This document shows, in pieces, positions 7,418 to 14,290 of a DNA stretch of 14,290 nucleotides. This DNA is from Acidimicrobiales bacterium (GTDB taxonomy: Bacteria > Actinomycetota > Acidimicrobiia > Acidimicrobiales > Acidimicrobilacustridaceae). Numbering within the stretch: position 1 is the stretch's first letter; the number at the start of each line of letters is the position of its first letter. A model generated the notes under the pieces. The model had not been told where the DNA came from and searched no databases. It saw only the letters and a list, made by a program, of their open reading frames with translations. The stretch lies in NCBI GenBank assembly GCA_023264135.1, contig JALQSZ010000015.1, forward strand, positions 1 through 14,290, read 5' to 3'. The position numbers and the translations under genes were made by a program.

Positions 7418-8320
7418 ATGGTCTCGGAACTCTTTGACCCAACGAAATGGCGCGAAGTCCCCGGTTTTGAGGACTTCACCGACATCACCTATCACCGCGC
7501 CGTCGATCAGGGAACCGTTCGAGTGGCGTTCAATCGCCCGGAAATCCGCAATGCGTTCCGCCCCCGAACCGTCGATGAGCTCTACCGCGCCCTCGATCAC
7601 GCCCGGATGTCGAGCGACGTGGGATGCGTCCTCCTCACCGGCAATGGTCCATCGCCGCGCGACGGCGGTTGGGCGTTTTGTTCCGGCGGAGATCAACGCA
7701 TTCGGGGCAAGGACGGTTACAAGTACGCCGAAGGCGAGACTTCCGACACGATCGACCCCGCTCGAAGTGGGCGGTTGCACATCCTCGAAGTGCAACGCCT
7801 CATTCGATTCATGCCCAAGGTTGTGATTTGCGTGGTTCCGGGATGGGCCGCTGGCGGTGGCCACAGCCTTCATGTCGTCTGCGATCTCACCCTTGCAAGC
7901 GCGGAACATGCGAAGTTCAAACAGACCGATGCTGACGTTGCCAGTTTCGATGGCGGTTTCGGTTCGGCGTATCTCGCTCGTCAGGTTGGTCAAAAATTTG
8001 CACGCGAGATCTTCTTCTTGGGACGCGAGTACAGCGCGGAACAGATGTTCCACATGGGCGCAGTGAACGAAGTTGTGCCTCATGCCGAACTCGAGAATGT
8101 TGCGCTCGAATGGGCGGCAATGATCAACGGCAAGAGCCCAACCGCACAACGCATGTTGAAGTACGCGTTCAATCTCATCGACGATGGTCTCGTTGGCCAG
8201 CAACTCTTTGCTGGCGAAGCAACACGACTCGCGTACGGCACCGATGAAGCAGCCGAGGGACGCGACTCGTTCTTGGAAAAGCGTGATCCCGATTGGTCCG
8301 CTTACCCCTGGCATTTTTGA
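7418..8320 (+). CDS. menB: 1,4-dihydroxy-2-naphthoyl-CoA synthase
   Basis: Crotonase-fold enzyme (300 residues) that closes the second ring of menaquinone, turning o-succinylbenzoyl-CoA into 1,4-dihydroxy-2-naphthoyl-CoA. Evidence: FCSGGDQRIRG (88-97), the oxyanion-hole block VPGWAAGGGHSLHVVCDL (140-157), and the MenB-specific TDADVASFDGGFGS (170-183). Asp171, Ser176, Asp178 and Tyr273 fit M. tuberculosis Asp185, Ser190, Asp192 and Tyr287 with a constant offset of 14 (numbers from memory). Asp171 marks the aspartate-containing form, which does not need bicarbonate, unlike E. coli MenB. GGAGG five bases before ATG 7418 is a strong ribosome site. No other men gene is visible, so menB stands apart from its pathway here. 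It ends 7 bases from the convergent transporter gene. Confidence 0.96.
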   Translation: MVSELFDPTKWREVPGFEDFTDITYHRAVDQGTVRVAFNRPEIRNAFRPRTVDELYRALDHARMSSDVGCVLLTGNGPSPRDGGWAFCSGGDQRIRGKDGYKYAEGETSDTIDPARSGRLHILEVQRLIRFMPKVVICVVPGWAAGGGHSLHVVCDLTLASAEHAKFKQTDADVASFDGGFGSAYLARQVGQKFAREIFFLGREYSAEQMFHMGAVNEVVPHAELENVALEWAAMINGKSPTAQRMLKYAFNLIDDGLVGQQLFAGEATRLAYGTDEAAEGRDSFLEKRDPDWSAYPWHF

Positions 8321-8327
8321 ACTGCGG

Positions 8328-9167
8328 CTAGCGGCCACCAACAACTGCGCAGACCCCAGCAAGGGCTAACACCACACCGCTCAGTTGCACTCGGCTGAGT
8401 CGTTCTCCGTGAAGTTGCCGCGCCAACACAAGCGTTGCGACCGGATACAACGACGCCAACACCGCGACGATCACCAACGGTCCGACCCGAGATGCCACCG
8501 CGTACAAACCGTTTGCCGATGTGTCGAGGAGTCCAATCGCCAATAACGGAACGAGCGATGCGGCGCGATCTGGGCGAATTTGCGAAGACGCGACGAGCAC
8601 GAGTGCAACCAATACGACGACGTAGGTGAGTCGCATCGTGAGCAACGTCGAAACTGCGCTTGCTTCGCTTCCTCGCGCAATGGCGGAGAGCGACAGACCA
8701 ATGCCGAGCGCGGCGCCGAGTGCGAAAAGGATCGGTCGGTGCCCGCCAGTTGAGAAATCACGCAGGTGCGGACCACCTGCCATCACCACGCCAACGATGG
8801 CGACAACGATGCCGATGGCGGTGATGATGCTCACCGATTCACCGAGAGCGAAACCAACAATCACTGGGACAATCACCGAGGTGCTCGAGATCGGTGCAAC
8901 GACTCCCATGACTCCAGTGGAAAGTCCTTGGTAGAGCGATGCGATACCGAGCGCACCAACCACACCGGCAACGATTCCCCATCCAACAGTCGTCGACGAC
9001 CACTGGAGGTCACCACTGACCAGCGCAACGATGGCAAGAAACGGAAGGCTGAGAATCGTTGCCCAGAGCAGAACTGTCGCCGAGGGAAGGCGCCGAGACA
9101 CCGTTCCACCGATGAAGTCTGAAGTTCCCCAAAGGACAGACGAAATCAGGGCAAGAAAAATTGCCAC
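8328..9167 (-). CDS. EamA/DMT-family transporter
   Basis: Polytopic membrane protein (279 residues) with about ten hydrophobic spans in two repeated halves, as in the drug/metabolite transporter superfamily. The first half opens with ISSVLWGTSDFIGG (8-21). The second ends with the typical EamA block LASLYPVATLVLARQL (237-252), followed by GERLS and a Gln-Leu-Ser-Gly-Val-Val helix. Substrate cannot be inferred; relatives export amino acids, metabolites or drugs. I chose GTG 9167-9165, one base after the prmC stop. The frame stays open upstream to 9443, but that section is the antisense of prmC and hydrophilic. It is probably the last gene of the rho-to-prmC transcript and ends tail to tail with menB, with no obvious terminator between them. 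Confidence 0.88.
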   Translation of the reverse strand: MAIFLALISSVLWGTSDFIGGTVSRRLPSATVLLWATILSLPFLAIVALVSGDLQWSSTTVGWGIVAGVVGALGIASLYQGLSTGVMGVVAPISSTSVIVPVIVGFALGESVSIITAIGIVVAIVGVVMAGGPHLRDFSTGGHRPILFALGAALGIGLSLSAIARGSEASAVSTLLTMRLTYVVVLVALVLVASSQIRPDRAASLVPLLAIGLLDTSANGLYAVASRVGPLVIVAVLASLYPVATLVLARQLHGERLSRVQLSGVVLALAGVCAVVGGR

Positions 9168-9168
9168 G

Positions 9169-10050
9169 TCAGTTCGCTCGTCGTGCCAACAGCGCGCGAT
9201 CTCGGCCACTGAGATCGGCTCGAGTTTCGATATCGACAAATCCCGAGGCCATTGCGAGCTCTGAAGCGACCACGAGTTGTCGGGGATCCATTTCGAGAAC
9301 GAGCACTCCCCCGGCGCGAAGCCACGACGGTGCTTCATGAATGAGTGTTCGGATGTCGTCGAGTCCATCGTCTCCGGCGAACAGTGCCGAACTTGGTTCC
9401 CATTCGCGGACGATGTCTTCCACCTCGTCACTCGTCGCGACATACGGGGGGTTGCTTACGACGAGATCAATCGTTCCTCGTAACTCTTCTGGAAGTGCAT
9501 CGAACCACGAGCCTCCTGCCACGCGGACCCGCGTCGCCGCGCGTCCAATTCCTGTGAGATTGGATCGAGCAACAGCGAGTGCATCGGCCGACGCATCAGT
9601 CATCCAAACTTCAGCTCGTTCGACTTCAACAGCAATCGAAAGTCCGATTGCTCCTGAACCGGTGCCGAGATCAACCGCAACCGGGCGGTCGATCCCCGCT
9701 GAGCGCATCGCGAGCAATTCGTCGATGGCGAGACCTGCCACCATTTCAGTTTCCGGCCTTGGAATAAGCACGCGACGATCAACGAAGAGATCGAGAGAAC
9801 GGAAACCCCAACGGCCGAGTACGTATTGCAACGGCTCTCCGGCGAGTCGCCGCTCGACCATGAGATCGTGAAAGTGCATCCCACGTTCGGTCACCTGTTC
9901 ATCGAGTCCAAGCACGTACTCGGGTCCTTCGAAACCCGCAGCTCGTTCGATGATCCACCGCGTTTCATTGGCCGGCACATCGGCAACAACCGAAAGTCGG
10001 GCTTCAGTCTCAGCCGCGACTTCACGCCACGTAATGGTGTTCTCGCTCAT
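9169..10050 (-). CDS. prmC: Release factor glutamine methyltransferase
   Basis: SAM-dependent methyltransferase (293 residues) that methylates the glutamine of the GGQ motif of release factors, raising termination efficiency. The N-terminal helical domain (1-90) recognises the release factor and includes GEPLQYVLGRWGF (71-83). LIPRPETE (95-102) leads into the Rossmann fold with SAM loop VDLGTGSGAIGLS (126-138). The catalytic NPPY is at 200-203. Its ATG overlaps the prfA stop as ATGA, so enzyme and substrate are translationally coupled. Motifs are complete and length is normal. Confidence 0.97.
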   Translation of the reverse strand: MSENTITWREVAAETEARLSVVADVPANETRWIIERAAGFEGPEYVLGLDEQVTERGMHFHDLMVERRLAGEPLQYVLGRWGFRSLDLFVDRRVLIPRPETEMVAGLAIDELLAMRSAGIDRPVAVDLGTGSGAIGLSIAVEVERAEVWMTDASADALAVARSNLTGIGRAATRVRVAGGSWFDALPEELRGTIDLVVSNPPYVATSDEVEDIVREWEPSSALFAGDDGLDDIRTLIHEAPSWLRAGGVLVLEMDPRQLVVASELAMASGFVDIETRADLSGRDRALLARRAN

Positions 10051-11120
10051 ACGTCGCGTTCGCGAAGTTGCGTTGCCCGTTCGTCGGCGATCAACGCATC
10101 GACAACCTCATCGAGTTCACCACCGAGAACTTTGTCGAGTTTGTACAGCGTTAATCCGATGCGATGGTCGGTAAGCCGATTCTCTTTGAAGTTGTAGGTC
10201 CGAACTTTCTCCGAACGGCCTCCGCCACCCGTTTGCGCTTTGCGCGCACCAGAAGCTTCTGCGGCTTGTTTCTCTTGTTCGGCCTGCAAGAGTCGACTGC
10301 GGAGTACCCGCATCGCCTTCTCACGATTTTGGATCTGACTCTTTTCGTCCTGCATTGCAACCACCACACCCGTGGGGAGATGCGTGATGCGGACTGCCGA
10401 GTCAGTGGTGTTCACAGACTGGCCGCCAGGACCAGAGGATCGGTACACATCGATTCGAAGTTCGTTGGGGTCGAGAACGACGTCGACTTCATCGGCTTCA
10501 GGAAGCACCGTGACGGTTGCCGATGAAGTGTGAACGCGACCTTGACTTTCCGTCACCGGAACGCGCTGCACACGATGCACACCGCCCTCGTGTTTCATTT
10601 TCGACCACACGCCATCGCCGGCGAGCCGGAACGTGACATCCGCATACCCACCGAGGTCGGAAGCTTGTGCGTCCATAATCTCGAATTTCCAACCTTGTTT
10701 GGTCGAAAATCCGCGGTACATCTCGAACAAGTCGCGGGCAAAGAGATTCGCTTCTTCGCCTCCTTCTGCCCCCCGGAGTTCAACGATGACATTTCGAGCA
10801 TCGTTGGGGTCCTTCGGAAGCAGCAGAACTTTGATTTCTTCGTCGAGACGTTCGATCGCGGCTTCAGCGGTATCGATCTCATCACGAAGCATTTCGCGGT
10901 CAGCGCCGTCAGAATCGGTGAACATCTCGCGAGCAGCAGCGAGGTCTTCCGTTGCTTGTGCGAGTTCTCGCAGACGAGCAACTAGTTCGCCTAAGTCTCG
11001 ATAGCGGCGATTCAGTTCGGCATACCGCTTCTGATCAGCGATCATCGCTGGATCGGCAAGCGAACCTTCGATCTCGGTGTATTCGCGCTCAAGATCAGGA
11101 AGTCGTTCAAGCATGCTCAT
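10047..11120 (-). CDS. prfA: Peptide chain release factor 1
   Basis: Class I release factor (357 residues) that reads UAA and UAG and triggers peptide hydrolysis. With the start at ATG 11120-11118, the codon-reading PxT motif (PVT, in HRVQRVPVTESQG) falls at 188-190 and GGQ, in SSGPGGQSVNTT, at 232-234. These are almost the E. coli RF1 positions, which supports this start. RF2 would show SPF instead of PVT. The start overlaps the upstream stop as ATGA; an ATG at 11144 would overlap the previous gene by 28 bases. The GGQ glutamine is the target of the next gene's product, PrmC. Confidence 0.97.
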   Translation of the reverse strand: MSMLERLPDLEREYTEIEGSLADPAMIADQKRYAELNRRYRDLGELVARLRELAQATEDLAAAREMFTDSDGADREMLRDEIDTAEAAIERLDEEIKVLLLPKDPNDARNVIVELRGAEGGEEANLFARDLFEMYRGFSTKQGWKFEIMDAQASDLGGYADVTFRLAGDGVWSKMKHEGGVHRVQRVPVTESQGRVHTSSATVTVLPEADEVDVVLDPNELRIDVYRSSGPGGQSVNTTDSAVRITHLPTGVVVAMQDEKSQIQNREKAMRVLRSRLLQAEQEKQAAEASGARKAQTGGGGRSEKVRTYNFKENRLTDHRIGLTLYKLDKVLGGELDEVVDALIADERATQLRERDV

Positions 11121-12133
11121 GATGCAGTCTCGCGGTCTCGCCACTCGCCCGACAGTCCAATGACTTCAGACGGCCCAATGAGGCGTTCCGCGAGACGACG
11201 AGTTGCCGGGTGATCGTCGCGTTCGGGGACCACGATCACAATCTTTGCTTCGGGGTCATTGATCACTCGGGCATCGGCGGCAGTCGGCACGACATCAAGG
11301 TCGATGCCAACCGAACAGGCAACAACGATTGGCTGACCGGCATGATCTCGACCCACCGCAATCGACGCGCCAACGTCTTTCACGCTGTCTCGCGGAAGAG
11401 GAGGCTCAGCGGGTCGAAGCTCTGCCGCACCAATGAGTTGTGGGTCCTGAAGCAATCTCCAGCGCAACCAACCCTCGGGAGCAAGTCGACGAAGCGGGTG
11501 AGCCTCGGCATCGGCGCGACGAACCGCATCGACACTGGCGATTACCGATTCGAGCGCCTGGGCGGTCGGAAGATTTCCGTGCACCATCGTGAACGCTTCT
11601 CGGTCGTGACGACCAACACCGACTTCAAGACGAGTGCCTTCGCTCGACTCCACCACACGCGCGATTTCCAATCCCCGCAACTCGCCGCGAATCTCGCCGT
11701 GCTCAACCGTGACATCGACACCAGCGTCGATCAACATTCCAATCAGTTCGCGAGCAGCGGCCGACGGCTCGACTGGAGCAGGGAGTGCGGCCGGCACTGC
11801 CGGAACGAGTGCACGACCTTCAATTCGCCAGACCGTCGGTGCATTTCGAAACTGTTCAGCACGACGCGCAACGATTCCTGAGGTCTCGAGCGATTCCGCC
11901 ATCACGTGCAATGTCGAGAAGCGTTCGCGATCGGCGAGAACCATCGCCGCACCCAAACTTCGAACTGCTCCGTCGTCGAGCAAGCACCATGCTGCGTCGT
12001 CTGCGCGCACAAGTGCACCGCCCGGAAAGGGGGTGACAACAAGTTCTGCTGCATCGAGCGATGCAGCGTCGGCAACGAGCGCCCGCGCTTTGGCAGCGAG
12101 CAGTCGTGTTCGTTGATCTGGATCGAGGGGCAC
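11117..12133 (-). CDS. Unrecognised protein between rpmE and prfA
   Basis: A 338-residue protein I cannot assign. It has no signal peptide, membrane span or Cys-rich site. The composition is soluble, Ala/Arg/Glu/Asp-rich, and codon use looks like its neighbours. Residues 1-110 look like a mixed alpha/beta domain with AWCLLDDGAVRSLGAAMVLA (48-67). A Pro/Ala-rich linker (111-123) leads to a second part with LEVGVGRHDREAF (169-181), a Trp-rich APEGWLRWRLLQDP (218-231), VVACSVGIDLDVVP (270-283) and VIVVPERDDHP (299-309). Start: GTG 12133-12131 with AGGAG six bases upstream, 37 bases after the rpmE stop; longer frames run into rpmE. It ends in an ATGA overlap with prfA, so it is made together with RF1. 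Mycobacterium has no gene at this spot. A role in translation or termination is only suggested by position. Confidence 0.85.
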   Translation of the reverse strand: MPLDPDQRTRLLAAKARALVADAASLDAAELVVTPFPGGALVRADDAAWCLLDDGAVRSLGAAMVLADRERFSTLHVMAESLETSGIVARRAEQFRNAPTVWRIEGRALVPAVPAALPAPVEPSAAARELIGMLIDAGVDVTVEHGEIRGELRGLEIARVVESSEGTRLEVGVGRHDREAFTMVHGNLPTAQALESVIASVDAVRRADAEAHPLRRLAPEGWLRWRLLQDPQLIGAAELRPAEPPLPRDSVKDVGASIAVGRDHAGQPIVVACSVGIDLDVVPTAADARVINDPEAKIVIVVPERDDHPATRRLAERLIGPSEVIGLSGEWRDRETAS

Positions 12134-12170
12134 GGTCGGCTCCTGACCGCGCAGTGGCTCGGTGGTGCCG

Positions 12171-12377
12171 CTATTTACGGCGCTTGCCGTACCGCTTCTC
12201 GAACTTCTCGATGCGGCCGCCGGTGTCGACGAGCTTTTGCTTACCCGTGTAGAAGGGATGGCACTCGTTGCAGAGTTCCGAGGTGAGCTCGGCCTTCGTG
12301 GAGCGCGTGGTGAAGGTGTTCCCACAGGAACACTTCACGGTCGATTCGACGTAGTCGGGATGGATGTCGGCCTTCAT
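12171..12377 (-). CDS. rpmE: 50S ribosomal protein L31 (zinc-binding form)
   Basis: Ribosomal protein bL31 (68 residues), which bridges the subunits near the 5S rRNA region. It is the zinc form: Cys16 and Cys18 (KCSCGN) and Cys36 and Cys39 ([14 protein letters not shown]) are all present. The basic C-terminus ([10 protein letters not shown]) is typical. ATG at 12377 follows TGGAG with 7 bases of spacing. It sits 92 bases after rho; rho-rpmE adjacency is standard in actinobacteria. Zinc-limited cells of many species swap this form for a Cys-less paralogue; none is visible here. Confidence 0.97.
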   Translation of the reverse strand: MKADIHPDYVESTVKCSCGNTFTTRSTKAELTSELCNECHPFYTGKQKLVDTGGRIEKFEKRYGKRRK

Positions 12378-12421
12378 GGCGGTGCTCCAGAGAGATTTCG
12401 GGACTCACAAGTGTGCCGGGC

Positions 12422-12461
12422 CGGAGCGAGAACCGCAATATCGGCTCCCGCACTGGCTCCG
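12422..12461 (-). other. Hairpin in the rho-rpmE spacer
   Basis: Eighteen bases after the rho stop, the transcript can form a 9-base stem GCGGGAGCC / GGUUCUCGC (two G-U pairs, 8-base loop, 12451-12426), with a further CGGA/UCCG pairing outside a 6-base bulge. No T-tract follows. It could be a tail-less terminator that trims read-through, an RNA-stability element, or an autogenous L31 site; the function is unknown. The 92-base spacer holds nothing else except the rpmE ribosome site. Confidence 0.45.
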
Positions 12462-12469
12462 AACAGGGT

Positions 12470-14062
12470 TTAGCCCTTGGCCACCTCGGCCAAGAACTCG
12501 TCATTGGTGCGGAAGGTGCCCAGTCGATCGATGAGCATTTCCAGGCCTGGGCCCGTGCTTCCACCCTCGGCCAGGCCAGCAAGCACACGACGAAGTTTGT
12601 GGACCTGCTTGAGTTGCTTGGCGTCGTAGAGGAGTTCCTCGTGACGGGTTGAGGAGGCATCGACGTTGATCGCCGGATACAGGCGACGCTCGGCCAGACG
12701 GCGATCGAGTCGAAGTTCCATGTTTCCGGTGCCCTTGAATTCTTCGAAGATGACGTCGTCCATCTTTGAACCGGTCTCGACCAACGCGCTGGCGATGATC
12801 GTGAGCGATCCACCCTCTTCAAGATTGCGGGCGGCCCCGAAGAATTTCTTCGGCGGATACAACGCACCAGTATCGATACCGCCAGACATCACGCGACCAG
12901 TTGTCGGTGCAGCCAAGTTGTAGGCGCGAGCAAGACGAGTGATGCCATCGAGGATGATGACGACGTCACGGCCTTCTTCCACCAAGCGCTTTGCCCGTTC
13001 CAGAACGAGTTCGGCAACCGACGCGTGTTCTTCGGCCGGACGATCGAAAGTTGACGCAATGACCTCGCCGTTCACCGAACGACGCATATCGGTGACTTCT
13101 TCTGGGCGTTCGTCGACAAGCAACACCATCAGATGAACATCAGGGTTGTATTCAGAAATCGACTTTGCGATTTGCTTCATGATCGTGGTCTTGCCGGCCT
13201 TCGGTGGCGCAACGATGAGGCCGCGCTGGCCCTTTCCGATCGGCGCAAGCAAATCGATAATGCGCGCGGTCATGTTGTACGGCTCATCACGAGACGAAAG
13301 TGTGAGTCGCTCATCGGGGAACAACGGCGTCAGATCATCGAATCGACGACGATCGCGGGCCATGTCAGGTGTCGCCCCATTAACGGTGTCGATGCGAAGG
13401 AGCGCAGGATTCTTTTCATTCCGGGCCGCGGGACGACTTGTTCCAGTAATGACATCGCCACGACGCAGCGAGAACTGACGAGTTTGTTTCACTGAAACAT
13501 AGACATCGTCGCGAGTGGGCAAATAGCCGCTGACGCGAATGAATCCGTAGCCCTCATCGCGAAGGTCGAGAACGCCCGACACCTCGACCGGTTCACCCGA
13601 CCACGGTTCATCGGTTCGGGCTTCAAATCGTTCGCCACCGCGATCGCGACCACGCCGACGACGACGGCGGCCACCACCTTCACCATCGAGATCGCCGTCG
13701 GCGTCGTTGCTCGTCGACGAGTTCGCCGCAGCTGGCGCAACCTGCTCTGACTCGCTTTCATCCTCTGACGTTTCGGAAGTTTCGGCTTCCTCAATGTGTT
13801 CAGGTTCATCCTCGGCGCTGTTGACGGCCTCTTCGACCTCTTCAACTTCGGGAACCTCTTCGACCACGGCCGCTTTCGGTGGGCGTCCTCGGCGAGGCTT
13901 CGGCGGCGCGGGCTCCGAATCAGCAATGAGCCCGAGGATCATGTCGATGACATCGGCCTTTTTCGCTCGCGACCCAGGCTTGCCGCCAAGTGTCGACGCG
14001 ATCGTCAGGAGCTCGTCGCGATCTTTCGCTTCGAGTGTGGCGCGTTGGTCCTTCTCGGACAT
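12470..14062 (-). CDS. rho: Transcription termination factor Rho
   Basis: Hexameric RNA-dependent ATPase (530 residues) that ends transcription. Order of parts: SAP-like N-terminal segment (about 8-48), a low-complexity insertion (about 50-150), the RNA-binding OB fold with GVLDLRDEGYGFIR (163-176), and the RecA-type motor. Walker A is APPKAGKTT (285-293), the catalytic Glu lies in LLVDERPEEV (Glu318), Walker B is VVIILDG (367-373), and Q/R-loop blocks follow, including MDDVIFEEFKGTGNMEL (434-450). At about 530 residues it exceeds the 419 of E. coli because of the insertion: very acidic at 68-107, then a GRRRRRRGRDRGG patch at 131-143. Such inserts are usual in actinobacterial Rho. ATG 14062 follows GGGAGG with about 11 bases of spacing. 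Confidence 0.98.
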   Translation of the reverse strand: MSEKDQRATLEAKDRDELLTIASTLGGKPGSRAKKADVIDMILGLIADSEPAPPKPRRGRPPKAAVVEEVPEVEEVEEAVNSAEDEPEHIEEAETSETSEDESESEQVAPAAANSSTSNDADGDLDGEGGGRRRRRRGRDRGGERFEARTDEPWSGEPVEVSGVLDLRDEGYGFIRVSGYLPTRDDVYVSVKQTRQFSLRRGDVITGTSRPAARNEKNPALLRIDTVNGATPDMARDRRRFDDLTPLFPDERLTLSSRDEPYNMTARIIDLLAPIGKGQRGLIVAPPKAGKTTIMKQIAKSISEYNPDVHLMVLLVDERPEEVTDMRRSVNGEVIASTFDRPAEEHASVAELVLERAKRLVEEGRDVVIILDGITRLARAYNLAAPTTGRVMSGGIDTGALYPPKKFFGAARNLEEGGSLTIIASALVETGSKMDDVIFEEFKGTGNMELRLDRRLAERRLYPAINVDASSTRHEELLYDAKQLKQVHKLRRVLAGLAEGGSTGPGLEMLIDRLGTFRTNDEFLAEVAKG

Positions 14063-14142
14063 GAGAACTCGTTCCTCCCGGAACTTCCGCCGGGTCAGAT
14101 AGGGCTACTTCGACAAACGACAGAACTGCGGTGCGGGAGAGA

Positions 14143-14180
14143 CATCTCTTCGGACGAGGAGATGGTCCGTCGGACGACGG
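14143..14180 (-). promoter_or_regulatory. Two tandem hairpins in the rho leader
   Basis: In the rho leader, CATCTC-C-TC / GA-A-GAGATG (14164-14143) forms an 8-pair stem with one mismatch and a 4-base loop. Directly upstream in the transcript lies the dyad CCGTCG-TC-CGACGG (14180-14167). The surrounding leader is rich in C over G in the mRNA sense (45 C to 31 G over 14101-14220 by my count), a feature of Rho-loading sites. Autoregulation of rho through its leader is known in E. coli; here it is inference. Confidence 0.4.
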
Positions 14181-14222
14181 GGAGACGCCGGACCTGCCGA
14201 AGCGGTCACGAGCGACGGTTGA

Positions 14223-14252
14223 AGGTTAGTGGCGACCTTGTGAAGTCACCAA
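14223..14252 (-). promoter_or_regulatory. Candidate rho promoter with overlapping inverted repeat
   Basis: On the minus strand TTGGTG (14252-14247), 18 bases and TAACCT (14228-14223) could serve as -35 and -10. This would start the rho transcript near 14216 with a leader of about 154 bases. The same stretch holds GGUGAC / GUCGCC (14250-14231), a 6-pair hairpin with an 8-base loop, 7 bases after the preceding stop codon. That hairpin may be a weak terminator of the upstream gene. The two readings are not exclusive. Confidence 0.3.
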
Positions 14253-14257
14253 GCAGC

Positions 14258-14290
14258 TCACTTGCCGACCAACTGCCCCATGAAGATCGG
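14258..14290 (-). CDS. Possible 3' end of the gene upstream of rho
   Basis: The last ten codons of a minus-strand frame enter from the right edge, read PIFMGQLVGK, and stop with TGA at 14260-14258. The following 195 bases have no good coding frame on this strand and look like spacer. I do not recognise the gene. The frame is chosen only because it gives a sensible stop next to a hairpin. Confidence 0.3.
   Translation of the reverse strand, partial: PIFMGQLVGK

Noticed and set aside
8321..8327. Bidirectional terminator between menB and the EamA gene
   Set aside because: Only seven bases separate the two stop codons, and no stem with a T-run was found across the junction.
7271..8362. Minus-strand 363-codon open frame opposite menB
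   Set aside because: It is antisense to menB, whose motifs and ribosome site are clear, and it would also overlap the cNMP-binding gene and the transporter end.
9168..9443. N-terminal extension of the EamA transporter by 92 codons
   Set aside because: The extension is hydrophilic and antiparallel-frame sequence of prmC. The GTG at 9167, one base after the prmC stop, begins exactly at the first membrane span.
12134..12325. Longer version of the unknown protein running into rpmE
   Set aside because: The extra residues are Ser/Arg/Pro-rich out-of-frame sequence of rpmE. A GTG with AGGAG at the right distance lies downstream of the rpmE stop.

Overview
The window reads as chromosomal core sequence of a moderately high-GC actinobacterium. 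Gene content and protein sequences fit the class Acidimicrobiia (Ilumatobacter-like) best, but that rests on family resemblance, not a search. Support comes from the order rho-rpmE-prfA-prmC next to a wecA-like gene and the F-type ATP synthase operon, which I know from Mycobacterium and other actinobacteria. Frequent GTG starts, 4-base ATGA/GTGA gene overlaps and TANNNT -10 elements agree with this. There are no tRNAs, rRNAs, insertion sequences, phage genes or CRISPR arrays.

Right block (about 9168-14290, minus strand, read right to left): ten codons that may end an unidentified gene, a leader of about 195 bases with hairpins, rho, rpmE (zinc-type L31), an unrecognised 338-residue protein, prfA (RF1), prmC (the methyltransferase that acts on RF1) and an EamA-family transporter. 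These genes serve transcription termination, the ribosome and translation termination. The unknown gene, prfA and prmC are linked by ATGA overlaps.

Middle block (about 5281-8320, mixed strands): a divergent promoter region, a plus-strand thiolase-like protein of the TLP1 type, a minus-strand stand-alone cyclic-nucleotide-binding domain protein, and plus-strand menB (menaquinone synthesis). This block and the EamA gene occupy the place where Mycobacterium has a Sua5/TsaC gene between prmC and the wecA/atp genes.

Left block (1-5280, minus strand): glyA, a WecA/MraY-family polyprenyl-phosphate sugar-phosphate transferase, an AtpZ-like protein, atpI, atpB (a), atpE (c), atpF (b), and the start of what looks like a second b-type subunit. 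A promoter candidate lies between wecA and the atp genes, and a near-consensus CRP/GlxR-like dyad sits at that promoter. Two hairpins separate atpE from atpF.

No clearly undescribed system is visible. The best leads are the unknown protein between rpmE and prfA, the CRP-like site before the ATP synthase genes, the tandem hairpins after atpE, and the interrupted actinobacterial synteny. All start choices, transmembrane spans and promoter calls were made by eye. The family assignments of the main enzymes are firm.
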